64,000 nt of DNA from Coprobacillus sp. CAG:826 (GTDB lineage: Bacteria; Bacillota_I; Bacilli_A; RFN20; CAG-826): the NCBI GenBank assembly GCA_000437235.1, contig FR897046.1:76918-140917 (forward strand). The letters run 5' to 3'. The notes beneath the pieces were generated by a model that saw only the letters and a program-made list of their open reading frames with translations, had not been told where the DNA came from and did no database searches. A program made the translations under genes and the position numbers. Below are positions 56,272-64,000 of this stretch, in pieces; position 1 is the first letter of the stretch; every line of letters begins with the position of its first letter.

Positions 56272-57306
56272 TTAGTCGTTGAAGACGTAGAATTCCATTG
56301 GATAAGTTAAGTATTGGATTTCTTCTAATTGATCGCAGGTAACATATCCAGCTGGCGCTTTAATTAAGGATGGGATACGGTTAACAATCGTGGCACATGT
56401 ATGTTCAACAGTGGCTGGCTTCACAACATGATATTCTACGTTTGGTTCACCAGTGATTTCCCAATCGCACATATCGCCATCATCTTTACCATAGACTTTA
56501 CCGATGGTTTCTTCTTCCACTTCAATACCTTGTAAGGTTTGGGCAGTAACAACGGCAGACATACCAATACAACGTCCGGCTTTGATTTCTTTACCTAAAG
56601 TATCGGAATAAATATCTTTATCAATGATATAAGGAACGTGTTTTTGGGTAATGGAAGTAATGGTTAAGTGAAGTTTATTACAAATGGCTTCTACAGAGTT
56701 CCAAGCATAAGAAGGTTCAAATTCGGTTGGGTGAGCAATCTTTTCTTCAAATTCTTCTTTGGTTAAATCACAACCATGAGCATTGGCTAAGGCCATACCA
56801 TATTCATCAACATTATAAGAATAGGCACCTTTAATTTTGGTAATCTTGTGGCAACCAGCAGCCGCTAAACCGACCATGTTGATCCAGAAGATATCTTGCA
56901 TACCCGCACCGGTAATTGTGCAGCCTGTTTCTTTGGCTAAACGATCTAAACGATTGACTAAACCAGCAGCGGTCGTATTTGGATAAATAGCTTCTTCACA
57001 GGTTGTGATAACATTAATACCTCTACGTACACATTTTTCCACCATTGGATAAATGTCTTTAATAAAGGAGAAAAGAGTAACAATAGCGACATCAGCGTCA
57101 CATTCGTCTAATACTTTATCGGCATTATCAGAGATGATGACACCTGTCTTTACACCTAATTCTGCAAAATCACCAACATCCATACCTACGACTTTTGGAT
57201 TCACGTCAATCGCACCGACGATTTCAGCACCGTGCTCGTAAGCATAACGTAAGGTATACTTACTCATCTTTCCGCATCCGTATTGAACAATTTTAATCTT
57301 TCTCAT
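56272..57306 (-). CDS. Dihydrodipicolinate-reductase-like dehydrogenase (2,4-diaminopentanoate dehydrogenase-like)
   Basis: The 344-residue protein begins [19 protein letters not shown], a Rossmann dinucleotide motif. The middle [15 protein letters not shown] and [15 protein letters not shown] segments are typical of the DapB-like group that includes 2,4-diaminopentanoate dehydrogenase of ornithine fermentation. The other ornithine-pathway genes are not in the window, so another amine or imine substrate is possible. The ribosome site AGGAGG precedes the ATG. It stands alone, downstream of the MerR gene on the same strand. Confidence 0.7.
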   Translation of the reverse strand: MRKIKIVQYGCGKMSKYTLRYAYEHGAEIVGAIDVNPKVVGMDVGDFAELGVKTGVIISDNADKVLDECDADVAIVTLFSFIKDIYPMVEKCVRRGINVITTCEEAIYPNTTAAGLVNRLDRLAKETGCTITGAGMQDIFWINMVGLAAAGCHKITKIKGAYSYNVDEYGMALANAHGCDLTKEEFEEKIAHPTEFEPSYAWNSVEAICNKLHLTITSITQKHVPYIIDKDIYSDTLGKEIKAGRCIGMSAVVTAQTLQGIEVEEETIGKVYGKDDGDMCDWEITGEPNVEYHVVKPATVEHTCATIVNRIPSLIKAPAGYVTCDQLEEIQYLTYPMEFYVFND

Positions 57307-57379
57307 TTTATAATCCTCCTAAATTTGTTCTTCACCCTTATTATAAAGTCTCATGTAACAAGAGAGTCAATAAAAAAAT

Positions 57380-58222
57380 TTAACGAAATTTAACAGGCAC
57401 TTGTAAACGCATAAACATGCTTCTTTGATTGGTATCAAATACATTGAATTCCGTTAAGACTTCACATATATAATCTCCACAAATCTCATAATTATTCTCT
57501 TTACAAAAATATAATAATTTTTTAATGGAAGGAAGTTCACTATCATAATCATTTGCGTAGATACAAGCATACATTCCACTATCGACAATATCGACGTCAT
57601 TACGGCTTTTATAGGATTGAGATTGCACAAAAACAAAGATGTTATCAGGCACTAAACGCATCGTAGAAATGTTTTCATAACTAATCGAAGTTCCAACATT
57701 ATACGTATGAATATAAGAGAAACCATTTTCTACTAAACGAGAGCGTAAATCCGCTAAAGACTTTTCGTAATCGAGGATATTTCCTAAATAAAAGTTTTCA
57801 GAGCACTTCATTTTCCATATATATCTTCGATCCATGTATTGAAGAATTGGCACACCAGGTGTGGGCGCAGTGCGATAATGTTCAATGGAAGAAATAGAAC
57901 GCTCAATCGCGTCATGCTTTAATTTTAAATCATTCATTTCTTGATGGATTTGTTCGTTTTTTTTCGCGAGAATACTTTCAATAATTTCAATATCTTGGGA
58001 TTCTAATACTTTTTGAATTTCTTGTAAACTCATACCTAATTCTTTCATATACGCAATCATATCAAGACGAGCATTCTGTTGCACGTCATAATAACGATAT
58101 TTGGTTTCTTCATCCACGTATTTGGGTTTTAATAAACCGAGTTGATCGTAAAGTCTTAAAGTAGCAATTGTAGTATGGTTCATTTCCGCCATTATGCCGA
58201 TAGGAATGAGGGTATCTTTCAT
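57380..58222 (-). CDS. MerR-family regulator with GyrI-like effector domain
   Basis: The protein has 280 residues from the ATG at 58222 (GGAGGT upstream). The N-terminal helix-turn-helix reads IGIMAEMNHTTIATLRLYDQLGLLKP, followed by the winged segment and a dimerising coiled coil (about 80-125). The C-terminal part resembles the BmrR/GyrI small-molecule-binding fold. Such regulators respond to drugs or metabolites. It may control the dehydrogenase gene that follows it. Confidence 0.87.
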   Translation of the reverse strand: MKDTLIPIGIMAEMNHTTIATLRLYDQLGLLKPKYVDEETKYRYYDVQQNARLDMIAYMKELGMSLQEIQKVLESQDIEIIESILAKKNEQIHQEMNDLKLKHDAIERSISSIEHYRTAPTPGVPILQYMDRRYIWKMKCSENFYLGNILDYEKSLADLRSRLVENGFSYIHTYNVGTSISYENISTMRLVPDNIFVFVQSQSYKSRNDVDIVDSGMYACIYANDYDSELPSIKKLLYFCKENNYEICGDYICEVLTEFNVFDTNQRSMFMRLQVPVKFR

Positions 58223-58277
58223 AACTTTACCTCCAAAAACTCTCATCTACATATAGAGTTTATCATTTTTTTAACAA

Positions 58278-58308
58278 TAAAAAAAGAAGAACGTAATGAA
58301 GTTCTTCT
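58278..58308 (-). terminator. Terminator after the ABC ATPase gene
   Basis: GAAGAAC and GTTCTTC arms with a T-run on the minus strand, touching the stop codon. Confidence 0.75.
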
Positions 58309-59359
58309 ATAAAGTTTCCGCTAAAGTTCCATCTTCTCTAAAGATAAAACCATTTTGTAAGTGGAATTTAAAATATAAAGGTTGTTTATCAATTGTATCT
58401 TCATCTTCTAAAGTTAATGGAATTAAAATTTGATGGGTAGAAGAATAACCTTCTAATATTAAACGACCTTTTTGATCTAAATATGTTTTTTTCATCATAA
58501 GAGAAATGCCATCATTATTATCTACATAAAAATTCGTTAAGGGTAAACATAAATAATAAGTATCATTAGGTAAAGTAGAATCTCCAATTTCTTGCTCTTG
58601 ATAAAACATCTTATGGTTCATGACTTTTATTGATAATTGATTATAATGCTCATTAAAATAATGAAGAACATCGATGTGCGTAGGATGATGATTCATTTCT
58701 TTTAAGGTATTAAAAAAGAGAACTTTTCCTTCTTTTAAAATCAGTACTTTCGTGGTAAAAGAAGGTACGTTTTCTTCATCATGACTCACATAAATCATCG
58801 GTGCATGATTTTCTTCTCTCACTTTTTTAATATACCGTAAGACTTTTTTTCTTGAAAGGGTGTCAAGTCCACTCATCGCTTCATCCAATAAATAAATATC
58901 TTCATTAACGAGAAATACCTTAGCTAAAGCCACTTTTTCTTGTTCACCTAATGATAAATATTTGGGCTTAATATTCATAAAAGGGAGAAGATGAAAAGTC
59001 TTCATTAATTTTTTTATGAGATTATCTTTTTCTACAAAAGAAAGTTTCATATGCTTAATGCCAAGCATTAAATTTTCATAAACCGTAAGATGAGGATAAA
59101 GTTTGGGTTCTTGAAACACATAACCGATTTTTCTTTTATAAGCGGGAACAGCGTTTTGTAGTTCATTATGAATGAATACATTTCCTTCATCTTGAATAAG
59201 TAATCCTGCAATTACTTTTAAAAGGGTAGTTTTTCCACTTCCAGAAGCGCCAAATACGCAGAGAAAGTCATCTTCAGTTAAAGAAAAAGAAATGTGATCT
59301 AGCGTTTTTTCTTCTTCTTGATAGGAAAATGAGATATCTTCTAATAATAAATTAATCAT
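58307..59359 (-). CDS. ABC transporter ATP-binding protein (MalK/CysA-like) with altered signature
   Basis: The protein has 350 residues from the ATG at 59359. Walker A is GASGSGKTT and Walker B is DIYLLDEAMSG. The signature reads LSLGEQEKVALAK where LSGGQ is usual. The C-terminal third (about 235-350) is a diverged regulatory domain. It overlaps the end of the YesL-like gene by 8 nt, and no permease of a known type is beside it. It may work with that membrane protein or with distant permeases. Confidence 0.82.
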   Translation of the reverse strand: MINLLLEDISFSYQEEEKTLDHISFSLTEDDFLCVFGASGSGKTTLLKVIAGLLIQDEGNVFIHNELQNAVPAYKRKIGYVFQEPKLYPHLTVYENLMLGIKHMKLSFVEKDNLIKKLMKTFHLLPFMNIKPKYLSLGEQEKVALAKVFLVNEDIYLLDEAMSGLDTLSRKKVLRYIKKVREENHAPMIYVSHDEENVPSFTTKVLILKEGKVLFFNTLKEMNHHPTHIDVLHYFNEHYNQLSIKVMNHKMFYQEQEIGDSTLPNDTYYLCLPLTNFYVDNNDGISLMMKKTYLDQKGRLILEGYSSTHQILIPLTLEDEDTIDKQPLYFKFHLQNGFIFREDGTLAETL

Positions 59360-60221
59360 CGTCTTCTTCCTCCTTGTCATCCTCTTCTAATTGATATAAA
59401 CCTTTACGATAGATAGAAGGAAACTGCGTTTCATTAATTACTTTATCAAAGTAGGATTCGGTGAATAAAGAAGTCGCTAAAACCATATGACCAAAGCCAA
59501 TGATTGTATAAACTAAAATCGTAATGGCGCTTAATATTGTATTGGAGAAAAAAGATACGATTAAAAGTGGGCCCATCGTACCTAAGAAAACTAAGAATGT
59601 CTTAGGTAAAGCATAAAATGTAAATAAAAAAGCATTTTTTATCGTACGGAAAACGGAATTTGTATAGATGGGGATTTGCCCATAAGCAAAAATTACATTA
59701 CATAATAATAAAATTAAGAAAATAACCACTACAAGAGTAGAGGGTAAATAGTATTTGAAATTTAAAATAGAGATATAATCTCTTGTAAATAAAATAAGAT
59801 AAAAAACAATGCTATAAAAAAGCGTAACACCTAAAAATTTTTTCACATTTTCTTTTATTCCTAAAAAGAAAGTTTTTGAAAATATATAGCCTTCTTGAAA
59901 CGAGTATTTTTTGATTAAAGTATAGGCTCCCGATAAACCAATAGAAAAGATTAATAAAGAAGGAATATAAAGTAAAGAAAGATAAATATCTAAAGAGAAA
60001 TATTGATAAAGAACTTTCGCTTGATTACTTTCATTCATTCCTTTTAAAACCGAATCTAAAAAGAGACCCTTTAACACAAGTGTGACAAATAAAGGGATGG
60101 CAAATAACGTTAATAAAAAAGAAAGTTTCATCAAAAAAGTGAAGTGGGTTTTATAAGTAAACTTAAAGACATCCCACCTAGAATTCAAATTAAAGATGCT
60201 GAAACTTTCTTTTCTTTTCAT
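59352..60221 (-). CDS. YesL/DUF624-like integral membrane protein
   Basis: The 289-residue protein has about six hydrophobic segments and a strongly acidic C-terminal tail (EEDDKEEEDDD). It shares GLSGAYTLIKK, FFLGIKENVKKF and IYRKGL with the protein at 14963-15775, so the two are paralogues. It overlaps the ABC ATPase gene by 8 nt, suggesting coupled translation and possibly a complex. Confidence 0.6.
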   Translation of the reverse strand: MKRKESFSIFNLNSRWDVFKFTYKTHFTFLMKLSFLLTLFAIPLFVTLVLKGLFLDSVLKGMNESNQAKVLYQYFSLDIYLSLLYIPSLLIFSIGLSGAYTLIKKYSFQEGYIFSKTFFLGIKENVKKFLGVTLFYSIVFYLILFTRDYISILNFKYYLPSTLVVVIFLILLLCNVIFAYGQIPIYTNSVFRTIKNAFLFTFYALPKTFLVFLGTMGPLLIVSFFSNTILSAITILVYTIIGFGHMVLATSLFTESYFDKVINETQFPSIYRKGLYQLEEDDKEEEDDD

Positions 60222-60225
60222 AGAT

Positions 60226-61533
60226 TTATTTTCCTTCGATGGCTTTTTTCATTTCCTCTATCGGTGCTTTTTCTTGACGGTCAAAGTCATAAAGACCGTT
60301 GATTTCTTGATAAACATCCGTGATTTGCGTAATGCAGAAACCGTTGACTTCGGGGATATTTTGCACTACTTTGCTTAAATCATGAATGCGGCGAATAAAT
60401 TGTTTTTGATTAACGACTTTATCGCCATAGCCCCAACCTTTATCTTCTTTGTTTTCAAAGCCGATACCCATAAATTCATCGATGAGAATCGGTTGTCCTT
60501 TATAGGAATGATTGCCTACAAAGGGGCGACGTAAGTTAGAGTAATTGGTACGATTTTCTTTATTTAAAACGCCGAGAATATTTTGATAGAATTTTTCTAA
60601 TTCTTCTGGATTCTGCTCATAGTTATGGAAAGAAATAATATCGCTACAGGTATGTTCCCAACCATCGTTAGCGATTACTGGACGCATCTTATCATACGAT
60701 TTGGTAAGGTGATATAAAGCTTCGGTAAAGGAAGCTTCATTCGCATTAGAGGTCAAACGATTAACTCCCCAAGATTCATTAATGGGTACCCAGCCGATAA
60801 TTGAAGGATGATTGTAGTTTTGCTTTATAGCTTCCATCCATTCTTTCGACACATTTTCAATCGTAGCGTCTTTAAATTCATAAGCAGAAGGCATTTCTAA
60901 AAATACCATCATACCCATGATATCACAATAATAGTAGAAACGTTCATCCTCAATTTTTTGATGGACGCGAATACCATTAAAACCAAGTTGACGAATGAGT
61001 TCAATTTCATGAATCATCTGTTCTTCATTTTCATAGGTTAAGCCCGAATTTCTAAAATAACCTTGTTCAAGAACCATCTTTAAATAGACAGGATTAAGAT
61101 TCAACATTAATAAAGAACCATCGGTTTTAAAAATACGGAAACCGGCATAAGAAGAGACGTGATCAATAACGCATTGGTTTTCATCTAAGAGTTCATATTC
61201 AATATCGTATAAATGTGGCCAATTAGAGGACCACCAATGAATTTTAAAGCCTTCCATGTCGTTCGTGGCATCCATACTAAAAGTATGATGATTCCGCGTG
61301 AGCAACATGGTTTGTTGTCCTACCATATGACCATGAATCGAAAGGGTAGTTCTTAAAGAATAGCCTTTTTTAAAATTCGCAATATCGTATTCAAAAAAGA
61401 AATGATAAGTATCTTCAACTGGCGTAACTTTTACGCGTTCTAAGTGGGTATAATTGACTTTCTCGGCCCAAACCGTTTTCCAAATACCGGTGGTAGGGGT
61501 ATACCAACATCCAAAAGGATGATCTAACCAGGG
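60226..61533 (-). pseudogene. GH2 glycosidase lacking its N-terminal domain
   Basis: The same frame is open from 61533 to the stop at 60226. Upstream of the first ATG (61326) it still encodes recognisable GH2 sequence: HPFGCWYTPTTGIWKTVWAE, the end of the sugar-binding domain. The barrel has VPINESWG (acid/base Glu) and PILIDEFMG (nucleophile Glu). About 130-150 N-terminal residues are missing, and the frame runs straight into the stop codon of the neighbouring gene with no start or ribosome site. A 366-residue product from 61326 would lack most of the sugar-binding domain. Deletion, rearrangement or a wrong assembly join can explain it. Confidence 0.65.
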
Positions 61534-64000
61534 TTATTTTCTTAAATATTCTTCCCATTCGTTATAATTTGAAATATTCTTGGTATGAACATAGCTGAGT
61601 GCTTCTTGAATTTGATTAATTTTTTCTTGATCCGTTTCATTATTTTGAATTACTTCACTTATGGCGTTTTCAATTAGATTAATACAATTTGCTTCCCAAC
61701 CATTAGGGTTACGAAGTCTCATGTAATTCAAATACTCAGCTTCTAATGCGTAAGCCGTATTATCGCTATGATAAAGATAATATAAAGAAGAGGAAACAAT
61801 TTCTTGATAGAACTTTTGATAATGCTCTTCCATTTCTTTTTGGAATAAAAGCGCTGTTTCTAAAGAACTAAAGGTAGAAGAATCCTTCTCTTTTATACGT
61901 TTTATAGAGGAATCAACATACTCCATAAATTTGTTAACTAATGCTTCATAAACTTGTTGACTATAGTTTTTAAAATCGGTTAAATCGAGTTGCGATAACG
62001 ATTCATCTAAACATTGATTGATTTTATCTTGAATCAAACAAAGAGTTTTATAATTTTCATATAACTCTGTTTCTGTAGCGGTTTCTAAATCTAAAGTTAC
62101 ATAGTTCTTTAGATCTTGTTCAATTTCTTGTACTTTAGTAACTTCACTTTCACTTCTTTTTTTCGTGTATTGTTCCCATTCAGAAGAATAGCTTTCTTTT
62201 ATATAATTCTTTTGCGCTTTGGTAAAGGAATTTACTTTTTGAACAACAGTTTCAATACCTAAAGAAGAAAAATCTTTCATAAAGTCTTCTACTTCTTGTT
62301 TTTGGTTATTATATCGTTTTAATAGGTTTTCTAACGTACTTTCATTATAGAAGAATCCTTGAACTTCACCATTATAAACAAGATTTTTCACCTTCTCCGA
62401 AAGTGATTTATATTCATTATTTACTTTGACTAATTGCTGATAATAACCATCATTCAGAGCAAAATCCGTGTTCAAATCATCGATTTTTTTACGCATACGT
62501 TGGGCTCTTTTTTCTAAATCTATCTCTTCTTCTATATCAAAAGAGAAATCTTCTTCTGTTTCATTTGTTTTTAATAAGGAAATATGAACGGAGCAAACTA
62601 ATGGATAATCTTTTTCTTTATCATAAACTTCGCCTTCTAAAACATCTTTTTTCCATATTTTTAATGCGCTTGCTTGCTCTTTATTTTTAGATACAAATAA
62701 TTCCATATGATCTAAAGGTTTATAAAGTTCAAATAACGAGTCGACTACATACCCCATTTCATTTCCCAACTTGTGATATGTAAGATTAGAAAGTGATTCA
62801 TGAAATAAACTTTCGACAATTGAATCAATGAAAGCATTTGGTAAATATATACTTATTCCTTCATCTGTTTTTGAAAAATTAATGAAGGATAGTAGTTGTT
62901 TTAAAATTGATAAAGAAAGTTGATTGCCATCTTTTTCTTCATTCATTGTAGTAGTTAATACATTGATTTCTTTAAAATAATGAAGTTCTGCATCCTTATA
63001 CATCAATATATAAAGGCTTCCTTCTAAATATAAAATTCGTCCTCGATTCACATCTTTTAAACTTTTTAATTCCTCAGGTGCTTGCTCTAGAAGCGCTAAA
63101 TTATTGATTAAATTGGTAATAGAAGAAGATAAATCAAAATCAAACGATACCTTCAACATATCTTCTACGCTATTTTCAAGTGTGTTAAGTCCAATATAGA
63201 TATTTCCTTTTATTGCTTCACTTTCTTGTTGATTCGTTTCATTATTTTTAGATAAGGCATCTAAAGAAAGTTGAACTTGATAACTTCTTTCTAACTTAGA
63301 AACATATGTATCTAAATCATCAGGTGTTACATATTTTTGGTTACTTACTTTAAAATCAATACCATAGGATATATCGTTAGAAGCAAGTTGTAAACGAATT
63401 GTCTCAATATTGTTAGAAGGCATGGTGATTAATACTTCTAATGATGGACTTGATAAAGATATACCTAATAAATGGGCGATTGAAACAATATTTTCATTTA
63501 AACCTGCTAATAAATCATCTTTTAAAATAATGCGATAGGTATCCTCTAAGCCTTCAACTTTATTAATTTCTAAACTATCATAAGAAGTACTTAATACGCT
63601 AAGAGACGAGATAACACCCATGATTGCTTGTGCATTTATCGCTATTTTATGATTCTTCCAGTTCATATAAAGAACCGAATCTTTATAAATAATAGACGTG
63701 TTTTCTTCATTAATTTTTACATCTACTCTTCCTTCAAAAGCGGAATAAGGATCACTCATAAAACCAAACGTATCGACTTTAAAATGAACATTGACTGTTC
63801 CTTTTATAGAATTTCCATTCGGAATAGTTCCCTCTAAAAGAACACCATTTTTTAAATCTAATTTCATCAAAGCCATCATTATTTTTTGATAGTATGCCTT
63901 TTGATTCTTATTTAAAATATCACGCGGTGTTTCATAGCAAGTGGCTTCTAATCGTGCCTCATTAGGAATCGCTATTTTTTCTTCATAACGAGAAAAAGTT
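61534..64000 (-). CDS. Large unrecognised protein (5' end cut by window)
   Basis: The frame is open to the right edge. An ATG at 63879 exists, but 40 codons upstream continue without stop (EARLEATCYETPRD...), so the true start lies outside. The visible 822 residues begin with a beta-rich region resembling secreted lipoprotein-type domains (to about 440 from the ATG) and end with a long Glu/Lys-rich helical, coiled-coil region. No membrane segment is visible. Its stop codon abuts the truncated GH2 frame. No family recognised. Confidence 0.6.
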   Translation of the reverse strand, partial: TFSRYEEKIAIPNEARLEATCYETPRDILNKNQKAYYQKIMMALMKLDLKNGVLLEGTIPNGNSIKGTVNVHFKVDTFGFMSDPYSAFEGRVDVKINEENTSIIYKDSVLYMNWKNHKIAINAQAIMGVISSLSVLSTSYDSLEINKVEGLEDTYRIILKDDLLAGLNENIVSIAHLLGISLSSPSLEVLITMPSNNIETIRLQLASNDISYGIDFKVSNQKYVTPDDLDTYVSKLERSYQVQLSLDALSKNNETNQQESEAIKGNIYIGLNTLENSVEDMLKVSFDFDLSSSITNLINNLALLEQAPEELKSLKDVNRGRILYLEGSLYILMYKDAELHYFKEINVLTTTMNEEKDGNQLSLSILKQLLSFINFSKTDEGISIYLPNAFIDSIVESLFHESLSNLTYHKLGNEMGYVVDSLFELYKPLDHMELFVSKNKEQASALKIWKKDVLEGEVYDKEKDYPLVCSVHISLLKTNETEEDFSFDIEEEIDLEKRAQRMRKKIDDLNTDFALNDGYYQQLVKVNNEYKSLSEKVKNLVYNGEVQGFFYNESTLENLLKRYNNQKQEVEDFMKDFSSLGIETVVQKVNSFTKAQKNYIKESYSSEWEQYTKKRSESEVTKVQEIEQDLKNYVTLDLETATETELYENYKTLCLIQDKINQCLDESLSQLDLTDFKNYSQQVYEALVNKFMEYVDSSIKRIKEKDSSTFSSLETALLFQKEMEEHYQKFYQEIVSSSLYYLYHSDNTAYALEAEYLNYMRLRNPNGWEANCINLIENAISEVIQNNETDQEKINQIQEALSYVHTKNISNYNEWEEYLRK

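Overview
The window is AT-rich DNA from a low-GC Gram-positive bacterium. It has Bacilli-type gene order, lipoprotein signal peptides, and a T-box on thrS. It also has CIRCE control of clpB, an infC-rpmI-rplT operon and an S4-type rpsD leader. TGA is a stop codon, for example at the end of the transposase, so the code is not the mycoplasma one. The block rpsD / ezrA / cysteine desulfurase / thiI / small basic protein / ytfI-like / ytfJ-like follows a Bacillus subtilis block, with spore-related genes thinned out. Together with the many glycan-degrading genes, this suggests an uncultured gut-type Bacilli/Erysipelotrichia relative. That lineage is an inference.

Bases 1-18651 hold two minus-strand sugar operons and one plus-strand lipoprotein gene. 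The first operon runs from 10883 leftwards: two sugar permeases, a solute-binding lipoprotein, a GH42-like enzyme, a phosphomannose-isomerase-like protein and a very large secreted glycosidase cut by the window edge. The second runs from 18651 to 11895: GH13, GH1, a YesL-like membrane protein, a Gfo/Idh/MocA oxidoreductase and a GH36 alpha-galactosidase. A polysaccharide deacetylase lipoprotein lies between them.

Bases 18652-36125 are mostly core genome: a TIR-domain gene with a structured leader, thrS, clpB, infC-rpmI-rplT, a GDPD-type phosphodiesterase, a mini FakA-like protein, ytfJ/ytfI-like genes, a gamma-SASP-like small protein, thiI, a cysteine desulfurase, ezrA, rpsD and several unrecognised genes. 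A complete ISL3-family insertion sequence follows at 36332-37827, beside a relic of a related copy.

Bases 37859-55474 are the most interesting part, a Gram-positive polysaccharide-utilisation locus probably aimed at arabinose-containing glycans. An AraC-type regulator with a PocR-like sensor and a GH51 arabinofuranosidase sit back to back. On each side is an operon led by an almost identical 49-bp element, in opposite orientations and each reading outward. The left operon encodes a binding lipoprotein, a sugar ABC ATPase with an unusual coiled-coil insertion, and a CE2-like esterase. The right operon encodes a binding protein, two permeases, an unassigned catalytic-looking lipoprotein and a membrane-anchored multi-module protein. 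Three of these surface proteins share an unrecognised module of about 180-200 residues in roughly eight copies. I propose it is a new carbohydrate-binding module and that the proteins form a surface glycan-capture system.

Bases 55475-64000 contain a small membrane protein, a dehydrogenase, a MerR regulator, an ABC ATPase with a second YesL-like protein, a GH2 gene that has lost its N-terminus exactly at the stop codon of its neighbour, and an unrecognised large protein that runs off the right edge. I saw no rRNA or tRNA genes and no CRISPR array.
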